A stretch of 64,000 bases of DNA from Amyelois transitella (GCF_032362555.1 NC_083531.1:1-64000); one strand, 5' to 3'; shown: positions 12,819-24,610, counted from the first letter of the stretch. Notes: generated from the sequence alone by a model not told the origin. Translations and numbers: made by a program.

Positions 12819-13284
12819 GTGCTCCGACGCGCTCCGCGAATAAAATTAGCAAAAAAAAAAAAAAAAAAAATTATTTAAAATAGTGATAAAAAATTCTTAA
12901 AATTCTAAAAAATTATTGTGAGTGAATGGTCTTCAGTGTGCATTGTGATCAAGGTCTGCAGCTCCGGAATCAGGTGGATCAACCTCATATACCACGAGCC
13001 GGACCTGTGCCTTCAGTGAAGCGTGTAGGAACATAAATTAGTGCAGTGTTGCTTCGAGGACACAGTCTCAGACAAAGGACACAGCCTTGAAAAAGGTGAG
13101 ACCCCAGGATTGCGTGGATTTTTTAAGATCAACGTTTTAACGTCCATATTGACCATTGCACCTCTAGTCCATATTAATTAAGGTTTTAAAATTTTATTTG
13201 TTGACTGGCTTTTTGCCTTCCTTATCTATCATTTTAACTATACAATTGTCTCTTTTACCACTTATACAAATTTAATTTTATAAC

Positions 13285-14688
13285 ATGACGCTAAACCGAA
13301 CACCAAAATCAGTGTATTTTAAAGATAACCCGACAGACCTAGCCTTCCAAATGTCACCCACTCAATTCAGTAGCCAGGGTGACTCCCCGTCGGATTCCCC
13401 CGTCAGATTATCCTCAGAGGAGGAATGGGCGACCCCAAACACGAGGAGCAGGTACCAACAATGCTTCCCGAAAACGCCCCTCCTGAAGGAGGAAAATAGA
13501 CGCAAAATCTTGACGGACGACGACAGAGAAGACCTATGTCGTAGTATTAGGGATCTCCTGGATGCAATTGGCGAAGAGGTCGAGTCTGCATTAAGATTAA
13601 AGAGAACAGCTAAGGACTCCATCAAAAGTAGAATCAAACAGGCAGACGACCTAGTGTGCGACCTGGCCTCTTGCCAGGAAATAAAAAACATGACGCCGGG
13701 ACAACGACCGAGTATAAGAACCCAGACCTCCCCTATCCCACAGCAAGAGATGCATATCGGAGAGCTTAAAACCTTCCTACAACCGCTGGTGGACAAACTG
13801 GAAGCAAACTCCCACAGTATACGGGAAATAAAGGAGTTTATGGACCGCCAGAACGAAGGTGTAAAAATAACAACAACAGCCTCACATACCCCGACATACG
13901 CACAGGCCGTGGCTGCTCCTCATGGAAAGCCGCTCACGTTACATTCCGTGATTGTGGACGACAAGAGAGGAATGGAAACCGGTGAGCAGGTCATGGAAAA
14001 GATAAGAGAAGTAGCAGAAGAAGGCGGGGAATGGTTAAGAATAGAGCGTGTGAGGAGAACAAGAGACCGGAAGGTAATTATAAGTTGTAAAACCAAAGAG
14101 GGTAGAGAAAAATTAAAAAATAGAATTAGCAAAATTAAAAATCTACAAGTAAAGGAGGTAGAAAATAAAAACCCACTCCTCATTTTTAAAAATATATTAA
14201 AATGCAACACAAATGAGCAGATATTAAATAAATTGACGGAACAAAACAGGAAAATTTTGCAAAACCTTACGGAGGAGGAAAAAGTGATGCAGGTGAAATT
14301 CAGAAAGAGGTCGCGAAACCCGCTACTGGAACACGTAGTGGCGAGTGTCCCCCCCAGGATGTGGCGAGCAGTGGTCGAGGCCGGCTCAGTGCGCATCGAT
14401 ATGCAGCGGATCCAGGCGGAGGACTATTCTCCCCTGGTCCAATGCTCGATGTGCCTGGGCTACGGCCACGGCAGGCGCCATTGCAGGGAGACGGTGGAAA
14501 GGTGCTGCCATTGCGGTGGACAGCATCAGAGGGCGGCGTGTCAGGCCTGGATGGCGGGAGCCGTCCCATCGTGCCTGAACTGCCGCGCGGACGGAAACGC
14601 GGTGAGTAATCACAACGCTTTTAGTTCCGCGTGTCAGGTCAGGCAAAGGTGGGAGGCTCTCGCCAGATCCAGGATTGCATACGCATAG
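13285..14688 (+). CDS. Gag-like ORF1 protein of telomeric element B (R1 clade)
   Basis: A 467-residue protein homologous throughout to the Gag of element A, starting at a proper ATG (MTLNRTPKS). It retains all three zinc knuckles, the first starting C387-X2-C390-X4-H-X4-C. The N-terminal four fifths are clearly diverged from copy A, while the last 315 bp differ at only about nine positions, and the final half of that module is identical. The reading frame is intact, so the divergence has not destroyed coding capacity, which argues for selection on Gag. Confidence 0.84.
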   Translation: MTLNRTPKSVYFKDNPTDLAFQMSPTQFSSQGDSPSDSPVRLSSEEEWATPNTRSRYQQCFPKTPLLKEENRRKILTDDDREDLCRSIRDLLDAIGEEVESALRLKRTAKDSIKSRIKQADDLVCDLASCQEIKNMTPGQRPSIRTQTSPIPQQEMHIGELKTFLQPLVDKLEANSHSIREIKEFMDRQNEGVKITTTASHTPTYAQAVAAPHGKPLTLHSVIVDDKRGMETGEQVMEKIREVAEEGGEWLRIERVRRTRDRKVIISCKTKEGREKLKNRISKIKNLQVKEVENKNPLLIFKNILKCNTNEQILNKLTEQNRKILQNLTEEEKVMQVKFRKRSRNPLLEHVVASVPPRMWRAVVEAGSVRIDMQRIQAEDYSPLVQCSMCLGYGHGRRHCRETVERCCHCGGQHQRAACQAWMAGAVPSCLNCRADGNAVSNHNAFSSACQVRQRWEALARSRIAYA

Positions 14689-15509
14689 GCAATGATTCAT
14701 GGTCTCTCGGCGTGTCGTGGCTGACCTACATTGCCGTATTAATGAACAGCATCATTACATAATGCAATCATACAAGGCGGGTCGCGGCATGTCCTTGGGG
14801 CCATGGTCAAGTGCCTAGTGCTAACGCAACACAAATGTGGCTCTGAGCCAATGAATAATATTATTTATTGGTTCGAAGGTACGTGTAAATAATGTTATGC
14901 AATAATATGAAAAATTTTATAAGTGACACATACATTAATAATTAACGTTGTAAACAAATACTTGGTTGTTACGGTTATAGATAGTTTAATTTTAAGTTTG
15001 ACGATAATAATATATATGTATACCAATTTTAACAAAATGACATAGAATTATAAGAATAGCAGTAGTTTTATATAAATGCGATATTCGCATAAACAAGGTA
15101 TACAATTTGAATAAATAAATAAGGTACTAATATCAGTATCAGTGAAGAGCAAATCATGCTCGTTAACATGACTTTTTGTAAAAAATCAAAACAGATAATT
15201 GATTATAGGGTTATTGACCAGTAAATTATATAAATAGTTGAACAGTACAAAGGAGGCAAAGAAAATAGATGTAAATATTGTTAAGGAATGGAAGGGCTTT
15301 ATAGTCTTATAGGTAGTTATTAATCGGTGTATTATAGCTATGACAACATATTGTAAGCAATAGTGACTCTGGCATAATATAGTGAATAGTGACAAGTGAC
15401 TTGCTAAAATACTACATTGTATATTCAATGATAACAATTATAAACTTACATTGTTAAAAAGATTAAGCAGACTAAGTATAGCAGTAAGTTTAGTTATAGT
15501 TTTTCACTT
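14689..15509 (+). other. 3' non-coding region of telomeric element B
   Basis: AT-rich sequence with the conserved post-stop block to about 14830 and the TGGCTC-N-GAGCCA quasi-palindrome at 14838-14850. There are no RT or endonuclease motifs. It stops abruptly at the junction with the histone-targeted element. Confidence 0.65.
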
Positions 15510-15510
15510 C
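15509..15510. other. Breakpoint: telomeric element fused to histone-targeted element
   Basis: Left of this point the sequence follows the 3' region of the telomeric gag-only element. From 15510 (CCACGGGCGACG) it follows the inside of ORF1 of the Jockey-clade element, matching 42852 onward of the full-length copy. Both partners are broken, and there is no oligo(A), target-site duplication or telomeric repeat at the join. Confidence 0.88.
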
Positions 15511-15511
15511 C

Positions 15512-15694
15512 ACGGGCGACGCTCCTGAAACGCCGAAGAAGCCCCGGGCCCTCGACATGCGGGAGGGCGAGGAGGAGTCCTGTTCGACAGCCGAACCCTC
15601 TTCATCCGGGTCGACAACGGACCTGACAGGAGCCGGCGCCCGTGACCGACCATTAAAACGCGCCGCGACGATGGCGTCGGTCCGCGGCTCGGAG

Positions 15695-15726
<32 letters not shown>

Positions 15727-16437
15727 TGACGCCGCCGCTATGAAGCCTCCGCCGGCCGGGAAGTCCGCGATCCCGAGGTGGCAATCCCGGGACCCGCGCC
15801 GCGCACCGGCGGGGGCGGCATCCAGCCGAGCGCCCGCCCAGGCGTCCGCCCAGACTTCCGCCCTTGCGCCTGCCCAGACGTCCACACATCCGCACACTCA
15901 AGCGGCCGCCCATGCAGCTGACCGCCCGCCCGCCCAGGAACCTGCCCGCCCGCTCAACCAAGCGGCCGCCCATGCAGTGGACCGCCCGCCCGCCCAAGAA
16001 CCTGCCCGCCCGCCCAATCAAGCGCCCGCCCTGGCAGCCGCCCGCCCGCCCAAGCAAGCGCCCGCCCTAGCGGCCGCCCGCCCGCCCAAGCAGGCGCCCG
16101 CCCTAGCGGCCGCCCGCCCGCCCAACCAGGCGCCCGCCCTAGCGGCCGCCCACCCGCCCAGCCAGGCGCCCGCCCTAGCGGCCGCCCGCCCGCCCGCCCA
16201 GACGTCCGCACAGGCGCCCGCCCAAGCGCCCGCCCAAGCATCCGCCCAACGCGCGCCGCCCTCGCTGGCCGCTCCCGCGGTATCATTCGCCCGGGTAGCG
16301 GCTAGCGCCGGAGCCCCCTTGCCACAACGGAAGGGGGCACAACGGGGAGCAGTGCCTCGCGCCCCGCCCACCACTTCAACACCTGCCGCCTCCAGTTCGA
16401 CCACAGCTGTGGCCTCCTCTGGAACCGCAGCCCTCGC

Positions 16438-16473
<36 letters not shown>

Positions 16474-17557
16474 CGCTGCCGCCTCAGCCGCCCCGCCGAC
16501 GGCACAAGCGCCCCGGGAGCCGCGCTACCCAAGGATCTGTGTGGACCACCTGCCCAACTGGGTGGTCCATTTCAGGGAAATTAGCCGACTGCTGGGACGC
16601 TCGCCGGCCGCCGTCGCACGCGGAAGAGGCGTGCACTTTACGCCAAAGGACGGCAACGAATATAGGACAGTCCAGAGGTATATCAACACTCTGGATGTCC
16701 AATGGCACTCATATTCGTTGCCGTCGGACCGTCCCTTGAAGGTGGCCATCCGCGGGCTGCCGCCCGACACGGAGGAGGCCGCGCTAAAAGAAGACCTGGA
16801 GGAGAAGGGTTTCACCGTGGAAGCCATCAAAGCCATCCGGGGCAGGGGAGATCGCCCCGGATGTGTCTTCTTCGCCCTCCTGGCCAGAACACAGAACTGC
16901 CAGGAGGTATTCACGGTTAAGGAGCTCCTTCACTGGCCGACCCTGAAGGTGGAGGCGTGGAGGGGGAAGCAGGGACCCGCCCAGTGCCACAGATGTCAGT
17001 TGTTCCGACACTCATCGGTCAACTGCCACCGAGCAACCGTCTGCGTGCGCTGTGGAGGGCCCCACAAGGCCACGGACTGCGAGCGGCCATTGGACCAGCC
17101 CGCCACCTGCGCCAATTGCGGTGGACCGCACCCGGCGAATCACTCTTCGTGCCCGGTGCTGCGGCGCGAGGCCAGAAACAGACGGGCTGGCCCGGTCGCT
17201 CGCAGCGGAACCGCCCCCACGCCTCAAAACACCACGTCCGAAGCAGCGGAGGCCTCACTGATGGCCCCCGCCAACCCACCGACCGCCAGGGGAGCAGAGC
17301 TCCCGAAAAAGAAAAGGAAGAAGAAGAAGAAGAAGAATGCCGCCGCCGTGAGCTCTGCCCCCGTGGCGGAGGAAGAAGCGGCTGCAACCGTGCCGCCTCC
17401 CCCGGCACCTCAAACCGTTCCCGCGCCTGCCTCGGCTGCGCCGATCCCGCCGGAGCACTTCTACGCACTGGTGCAGTCGGTGCAGCAGATGCAGGCACTA
17501 CTGGCCGCCCTCGTCCCTGCGGCCCCCCTCAGAGGCGTACCCACCCCTAACCTTTAA
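15512..17557 (+). pseudogene. ORF1 (Gag-like) fragment of H4-targeted element, copy 1
   Basis: An open frame continuous with the ORF1 of copy 3 but lacking its N-terminus (about 245 residues); the first internal Met is at 15557. It retains the Pro/Ala-rich repeats, the PRE/C2HC domain, three zinc knuckles, a Lys-rich tract and the natural stop. No frameshift is visible. Because its start has been removed by the chromosome breakpoint, I treat it as a truncated gene. Confidence 0.85.
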
Positions 17558-17559
17558 TT

Positions 17560-20298
17560 ATGGATGGTACGCCTCTGAGGATCGTGTACTGGAACGCAGA
17601 ATCGCTCCGGAGGAAGAAATACTTGCTGGCCAACTTCCTCCGGGAGCAGCACATCGATGTTCTCCTCGTCAGCGAGACCCACCTGCGGGATGACCAAAAG
17701 TTTGGCATCCCCAATTACATTACATACCGGAAGGATGAGAAGAGCCCGGTCAGTGGATATGCCTACCGGGGACTTGCAGTGTTGGTGAAGCGCAACATTA
17801 TTCATCAGCCCATCCCCCACGTGGAGTTCCAGACAATGTACGCCCTCGGCGTGCTCATCAGCGTCGCCGGCCGCGAGCTGCGGCTGTTTGCCGCATACAT
17901 ACCGCCAGGGGCCAAGCTCGACATCAACGAGCTCTGGTCCCTACTGAACACTACCACGCCAACGCTTGTGGCTGGCGACTTTAACGCCAAGCACACAGCC
18001 TGGAACTCCACGAGGATCAACCGAAGCGGAAGAATCCTTCATCAGGCCGCTGTGGACCACGACTTCGAGCTGTTGGGGCCGGACGAACCCACCCACACCG
18101 ACACGTTGGGAGGCTCCGACACCATCGACATCGTGGCCCACAGAGGGCTGACAGCGCTGCCAACACTGCACGTCTACCCGGACCTGCCGTCAGATCACCG
18201 GCCGGTTCTTCTCATCCTCCGGGACCTTCCGGCGAGGGTCACGCTGCCGAGGAGAACATCCAAAATAAAATGGGACCACTTCCATGACGAAATTGTGGGC
18301 GACAAGGCCAGTGTCGCCTTCAAGCGGGTCTCCACCAGCGAAGAGGTCGAGCTTGCGGCGAGTGCCATCACCCGCAGCATCCAGCACGCGCTCGACGCCG
18401 CACGGACCCCCGTGCCGGCCACCGCCAAATCCGAGCCGCTCCCGGCGCACCTCACCGCGCTGCTGGAGCGGAAGCGAAGAATGCGGAGGCTGTGGATGAG
18501 TACTCGCTGCCCAACACTCAAAGCCGACCTGAACAAGCTGGTGGAGACAATCAAGGACAAACTAGAGGAGCACGCAGCCAGATCGTGGGAGAACCACCTC
18601 TTATCGGTAGGCGGTGATATCCCCTCCGTTCACCGCCTCTGCCGGCAGTTGTCGGGCGTGCCACAACCCGTCCGGCCGCTGCTGGCAGCCGATGGCCTCC
18701 CACGGTTCAAGGCCGAAGACAGAGCTGAGATCTTCGCCGAGCATCTGGAGCGTCAGTTCACGCCGAACCCGATCGTGGACCAGGCCCACCACGACAGCGT
18801 CGTCGAGCACCTTCGGGAGTACCTTGCGGAGCCAGTGCCGGAGCTTGAGGATGCGGTATTCTTCACTCCCGGCCAGGTCAAGAGGACCATCCTGAAGCTG
18901 AAGCCCAGGAAAGCCCCGGGCGCAGACAACGTCACGAATGAGGCGCTTCGCCACCTACCGCCGGGATTCATCACGGCGGTGACGCGCCTCTTCAACGGCA
19001 TTCTGCGCTCGGGCCACTACCCGAACATTTGGAAAACCGGAAGGGTGATCCTCTTGCCCAAGCCGGGGAAGGACCTCCGCAAGCCTGAGAGCTACCGGCC
19101 CATTACGCTTCTCAGCGCCCTCTCGAAGGTGTTCGAAAAACTGCTGCTCGGCCTCATACTGCCGCACATCACGCCGCGCGCCGAGCAGTTCGGGTTCCGG
19201 CCCGAACACTCCACGACGCTCCAGATCGCCAGGCTTCTTGGCGAGATCTCAGCTGCTGCCAATCGCAAGGAGACCGTGGCTGTCGTGCTCCTCGACAACG
19301 AGAAGGCCTTCGACAGAGTATGGCACGAGGGGTTGCTATACAAACTGTCGAAGAGCCAACTTCCCAGAAGACTGACAAGGATTGTGGCCTCCTTCCTGAA
19401 CGAGCGGAAGATCAGGGTGGCGGTCGAAGACGCCGTTTCTTCGGAGAAACCCGTCCGGGCTGGCGTTCCTCAGGGCAGCTGCCTGAGCCCGGCCTGCTAC
19501 GCTGCGTACACCGACGACATCCCGGTCGCCGATGGAGCCAAGCTGGCTCTATACGCCGACGACGCGGCGTACTTCGCGAAATCCATAAACGCGAAGCACG
19601 CCGCCAAGAAGCTCCAAAAGGCACTCGACGCCCTGCCAGATTGGCTCCAGAAGTGGAGACTGTCGGTGAACGTGGCGAAAACGCAGGCCATTATCTCCGG
19701 GAACGCCGCCCCACCGCCGCCGCTGAAGCTCTTCGGGAAGGACGTGGCGTGGCAGCCACACGTCACCTACCTCGGGGTCAAGATCGACCGTGGACTTCGC
19801 CTGAAGACCCACGTCGATTCAGTGGTGCAAACTGTGAAGATGGCCAGGGGAAGACTGCGTCCAGTCCTCTCCTCCAGCCTCCCGCTGAAGACGAAGCTCG
19901 GGATCTACAAGACCTACGTTAGATCCCGCCTCACGTACGCAGCCCAGGCGTGGTACGCCTATGTCGCGGAGACAAACAGGCAACGTCTCCGTGCGCAAGA
20001 GAACCAATGTCTCCGCGACATCGTCAGGGCCCCACGGTACGTGAGGAACGCGACGATCCAGCGGGACCTCAAATGGGAGGGCCTGGACGCGTTCATCTCG
20101 CGTCTGGCCGGCGATATGTTCGGCAGGGCGGACAGGTCGGCGCACCCGCACCTTGTGGGTATCGCGCCTCTCCACGCTCGCCCGCCGGACCGAAGACACT
20201 GGCCATCGCCGAGAGAAGCCATCTTCACAGCGAACACCACTGCAGGCGCCGCACCCGCGGCGCCCGTTGACCCCGCAGGAAGAGGAAGACCTCATTAG
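17560..20298 (+). CDS. ORF2: APE endonuclease-reverse transcriptase, copy 1
   Basis: A 912-residue polyprotein for target-primed reverse transcription. The apurinic-like endonuclease fills residues ~5-220: WNAESL with N12, SETHL with E39, GDFNAKHTAW with D140 and N142, and SDHRPV near its end. RT lies at ~430-720, with the motif-A aspartate at D579 (LLDNEKAFDRVW) and Y665-A-D-D668. A C-terminal segment rich in conserved Jockey-clade phrases follows; there is no C-terminal zinc knuckle, unlike the R1 clade. The start ATG follows the ORF1 stop by two bases (TAATTATG), suggesting reinitiation. All catalytic residues are present. I count four residue differences from copy 3 (positions 122, 242, 244, 679). 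Expression is doubtful, since the upstream promoter was lost. Confidence 0.93.
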   Translation: MDGTPLRIVYWNAESLRRKKYLLANFLREQHIDVLLVSETHLRDDQKFGIPNYITYRKDEKSPVSGYAYRGLAVLVKRNIIHQPIPHVEFQTMYALGVLISVAGRELRLFAAYIPPGAKLDINELWSLLNTTTPTLVAGDFNAKHTAWNSTRINRSGRILHQAAVDHDFELLGPDEPTHTDTLGGSDTIDIVAHRGLTALPTLHVYPDLPSDHRPVLLILRDLPARVTLPRRTSKIKWDHFHDEIVGDKASVAFKRVSTSEEVELAASAITRSIQHALDAARTPVPATAKSEPLPAHLTALLERKRRMRRLWMSTRCPTLKADLNKLVETIKDKLEEHAARSWENHLLSVGGDIPSVHRLCRQLSGVPQPVRPLLAADGLPRFKAEDRAEIFAEHLERQFTPNPIVDQAHHDSVVEHLREYLAEPVPELEDAVFFTPGQVKRTILKLKPRKAPGADNVTNEALRHLPPGFITAVTRLFNGILRSGHYPNIWKTGRVILLPKPGKDLRKPESYRPITLLSALSKVFEKLLLGLILPHITPRAEQFGFRPEHSTTLQIARLLGEISAAANRKETVAVVLLDNEKAFDRVWHEGLLYKLSKSQLPRRLTRIVASFLNERKIRVAVEDAVSSEKPVRAGVPQGSCLSPACYAAYTDDIPVADGAKLALYADDAAYFAKSINAKHAAKKLQKALDALPDWLQKWRLSVNVAKTQAIISGNAAPPPPLKLFGKDVAWQPHVTYLGVKIDRGLRLKTHVDSVVQTVKMARGRLRPVLSSSLPLKTKLGIYKTYVRSRLTYAAQAWYAYVAETNRQRLRAQENQCLRDIVRAPRYVRNATIQRDLKWEGLDAFISRLAGDMFGRADRSAHPHLVGIAPLHARPPDRRHWPSPREAIFTANTTAGAAPAAPVDPAGRGRPH

Positions 20299-20323
20299 TG
20301 GCCGCCACGGCCACGCTCGTGAC

Positions 20324-20343
20324 CTGCCTGCCGTTGCAGGCAG
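20324..20343 (+). other. 3' UTR hairpin I, copy 1
   Basis: CTGCCTGC and GCAGGCAG form a perfect 8-bp stem around the loop CGTT. The same stem in copy 2 (35083-35102) carries a compensatory change (G-C replaced by A-T), which supports an RNA structure used by the reverse transcriptase. Confidence 0.7.
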
Positions 20344-20378
20344 CGTAGATATCCGCTGAAGAGGGCCACAATCCCTGA

Positions 20379-20825
<447 letters not shown>

Positions 20826-20910
20826 GGTGTGCCGTGTGCGTGTCTCGTGTTTCTCGCTCGCTCGATCTCTGCAAGCGAGTAAACAAACGAAACAAACAAT
20901 TAAACAAAAA

Positions 20911-20926
20911 GGCCCTTTTCAGGGCC
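20911..20926 (+). terminator. Histone mRNA 3' stem-loop, H4 unit 1
   Basis: GGCCCTTTTCAGGGCC, a 6-bp stem and 4-base loop matching the metazoan histone 3'-processing consensus bound by SLBP, flanked by an A-rich 5' side. Confidence 0.97.
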
Positions 20927-21007
20927 GCAAAAGTATCGTTGAATTTGTTGTTGTTAAAACCGTTTCTGATGTCACTTATCGTGTCGACCGTTCATTATGC
21001 ATGCATG

Positions 21008-21038
<31 letters not shown>

Positions 21039-22114
21039 ATTAACAAAACAAACACAATTTTCGCTACACACAAACAGTTCAAATGATTTGCAATCTGTCC
21101 AGTCACTTCCAAGACGTAAAAACTTTGTTAAATTTGACTTCACACCCGACACTGGCCACCTCCTCACGTTACTTAATATTATGATATTGTCTCCTCAGTA
21201 ATCTGGATCCATCCATCCATCCATCCATCTCCCGCCGCCGACGACACTCTATACACTGACTGACTGACTGACCTAATAAAAATATTGCAACTGCCACTGC
21301 CACTGCACACACCGCACATCAATTAGTAGGTAGTATGTAGACGATATTACGACGCACATAATGCACTAGTTAGGTAGGTAGGTAGGTAGGTACTCGTTAC
21401 AACAACAAAAACAAAAAAAAAAAACACTCCGCATCCCCGCATTCTTTTCTCTCGCCCGACTGCCCGACTATTATTTATTTATTATCATATAATAATTACA
21501 CAAATATAATAATAATTACATGCTTTTACATCGAGAAAGAGACTAGACGCTCGCTCTCCGAGAGCTCGCACTTTGCGTGTTTTACCAACGTGGACTTGAC
21601 AAGCTTCAAAATTGTCAAATATAATATTTATACATATGAAATATTAACAAGGGTGAACAATGATATCTTAGCTTTTTATCTGGGGACACTAATTGCGTAC
21701 ATTATTAGGTTTTATAATGAAAAACAACTTTTGAACATGACCCGAGCTCTGGTCCGATATATTACTGTGAAAATAAACGTCTATAACTCGGGATCACTAT
21801 TCATCGGTGTGATTAAAATCACACGTGCACGTGGATAAACTCAATAATATACATTATACGTGTTCAATGTGCCTTCATAGCGCATTATTATTATGGAAAA
21901 TTAATATTTTCCGAACTTAGTTAGTGAAAAGTTGGAAGCTCTCGTATGAGAAAACGTTTCGCGGCACACCGGTTCTCGTTACGGTATTACTCGATGCGAA
22001 CGAAATGTTCGCACGCGCCCGTCGAGTCGACTTTAACAACACTGTTCATTTAACAATTCCCGTGTTTGTTTGTTTGCGCGTGTGTGTTAAGTGAAATAAA
22101 TAAATATTAACAAT
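20927..22114. other. H4-H1 spacer, unit 1
   Basis: Holds a short (CA)n at about 21008-21038, an AATAAA at 21275-21280, and CCAT, CTGA and GGTA tetranucleotide runs (the last at 21371-21392). An AT-rich stretch leads to the H1 start, and I see no TATA box before H1. An 82-codon GTG-started frame at 21590-21838 has no recognisable features and is not called. Confidence 0.6.
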
Positions 22115-22870
22115 ATGGCAGACACAGCTGTAGCTTCCGAGGCACCGGCACCGGCTACGCCGGCGAAGAAGCAGCCTAAGGCGTCTGCCGCGGCGGGCGG
22201 TGTCAAGAAGGCGAAAGCCAAACCGACCCACCCGAAGACATCGGAGATGGTCAACAGCGCCATCAAGGAGTTGAAGGAGAGGAGCGGATCGTCCCTGCAG
22301 GCCATTAAGAAATACATAGCGGCCCAATACAAAGTCGACGCCGAGAAATTGGCACCGTTCATAAGGAAATATTTGAAGAGCGCCGTCGAATCCGGAGCAC
22401 TGATCCAGACCAAGGGCAAAGGTGCGTCGGGATCGTTCAAATTGGAATCCAAATCGTCATCGTCCAAGAAACCGGCCGGCGGTGCGGCGGGCACCAAGAG
22501 GTCCGCGTCCGCGGCCGGCGCCAAATCGAAGAAGGGATCCGCCGCGTCCGCGTCCGCCTCCAAGGCGAAGAAGGCCGCCTCCGCCGGCGGCGGTGCGTCT
22601 TCGTCGCCGTCGAAGGCTGCCGGCGGCAAGGCGGCCTCGTCCGCCGCCACCGCTAAGGACAAGAAGGCTGCGGCCGCGGCCAAGAAGAAGCCAGCGGCGG
22701 CCAAGAAGGCCGCGACGGCCGCGCCCGCGAGGGCCAAGGCCGCTGCCGCGCCGAAGGCGAAGAAAACTGCCAAACCCCCTACGAAGAAACCGAAAGCGCC
22801 CAAGCCGAAGAAGGCCGCCACAACACCCAAGAAGCCCGCAGCAAAGAAAGCGGCCGCGTCAAAGAAGTAA
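22115..22870 (+). CDS. H1: Linker histone H1 (unit 1)
   Basis: A 251-residue linker histone that binds nucleosomal DNA at entry and exit and compacts chromatin. After a short Ala/Pro-rich N-tail, the winged-helix globular domain spans residues ~37-112 (from HPKTSEMV through [11 protein letters not shown]), followed by a ~140-residue Lys/Ala/Pro/Ser-rich tail. The length is normal for insect H1. The ATG follows a short A-rich leader (ATTAACAATATGG). No TATA box is visible in the upstream 100 bp, whereas H4, H2A and H3 have one; TATA-less H1 promoters are established for Drosophila. The stem-loop is 219 bases after the stop. Confidence 0.97.
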   Translation: MADTAVASEAPAPATPAKKQPKASAAAGGVKKAKAKPTHPKTSEMVNSAIKELKERSGSSLQAIKKYIAAQYKVDAEKLAPFIRKYLKSAVESGALIQTKGKGASGSFKLESKSSSSKKPAGGAAGTKRSASAAGAKSKKGSAASASASKAKKAASAGGGASSSPSKAAGGKAASSAATAKDKKAAAAAKKKPAAAKKAATAAPARAKAAAAPKAKKTAKPPTKKPKAPKPKKAATTPKKPAAKKAAASKK

Positions 22871-23088
22871 ATCCCTACCTGTGTATGTACCTGGTACATA
22901 CCGCCGCTCTCTTTATCTCTCCGCCGTTTGTTTACTGCTAGTTGCTTGCTTGCTTGCAGAAACAACAACAACTACCACGAAGACGGACGTCGTCGAAGAA
23001 GAAGAGATCGGGGTGGGTGGGAAAAAGCGTGCACCGTTGTGTGCGCGTGCCGTGCCGCGCCCATGGTGCCCTTTAGCGCCGAACAAAA

Positions 23089-23104
23089 AGCCCTTTTCAG
23101 GGCT
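23089..23104 (+). terminator. Histone mRNA 3' stem-loop, H1 unit 1
   Basis: AGCCCTTTTCAGGGCT: the same loop as the other histone genes, but the first stem pair is A-T instead of G-C. An AATAAA follows at 23254-23259. Confidence 0.95.
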
Positions 23105-23996
<892 letters not shown>

Positions 23997-24247
23997 GTCG
24001 TCCACTTTCGTTCGTTCGTTCGTTCCTCTATTTTGTTGTTGTTTTTATTGTATGTATTTTGTATTGTACACACACACCTATGTTGTCGTTCACCTAAGGT
24101 GCGACTCCATAATTGTAGTGCGTGTACATACACACACATATACGTACTTGCTCAACAACAATCTGAGGCCCGATATGGATGGATGGATGGACTCTTACGT
24201 GGTCGCCGGGTGCGTCGACTTGCTAACTCGGAATAAAAAGACAAAAA

Positions 24248-24263
24248 GGCCCTTTTCAGGGCC
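24248..24263 (+). terminator. Histone mRNA 3' stem-loop, H2A unit 1
   Basis: GGCCCTTTTCAGGGCC, preceded by ACAAAAA. It is unusually far (252 bases) from the stop codon. An AATAAA follows at 24384-24389. Confidence 0.96.
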
Positions 24264-24547
24264 ACAATATGATTCTTATGCGTTAAAAACAGTTTCACTT
24301 TTGATAAACCAAAGTCAACAAAGCTAATCATTCTAAAACACAACGTACGATTCACTTACTTACTCAGTTGCTGGCTCAGCAAGAATAAATAAACGGGCTT
24401 TACACGAGTCTGCCTGTCAAAAATACTTTGTCAAGTCTTATCTACCTCTACCTAGTTCGCTACCTACCTATTACATATTATGCAAACCTAACCTAACCTA
24501 ACGTAACAAGGGATAACCTAAACTAGGTATCACCTACCTACCTACCT

Positions 24548-24610
<63 letters not shown>

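Larger units (their letters stand above)
12787..15509 (+). mobile_element. Gag-only telomeric non-LTR retrotransposon (copy B, 3'-truncated)
   Basis: A relative of the element at 6921-9694. It shares the 5'-terminal ~50 bp, the gene layout, the Gag C-terminus and the conserved block after the stop. It also contains no endonuclease or RT. The 3' end is missing: by alignment with copy A, the last ~105 bp, the hairpin and the oligo(A) are gone, and the element is joined at 15509/15510 to the interior of a Jockey-clade element. Confidence 0.85.

Noticed and set aside
15186-15437. An 83-codon minus-strand frame in the 3' region of telomeric element B.
   Set aside because: AT-rich low-complexity sequence with no counterpart in element A.
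21590-21838. An 82-codon open frame in each H4-H1 spacer, apparently conserved in all units.
   Set aside because: It starts with GTG, has no family resemblance, and its conservation only reflects homogenisation of whole units.
22087-22971. A 294-codon frame antisense to H1, repeated in each unit, and a 260-codon Arg/Pro-rich frame on the + strand overlapping H1.
   Set aside because: Both are shadows of the GC-rich, Lys/Ala-coded H1 tail, and neither has sensible protein features.
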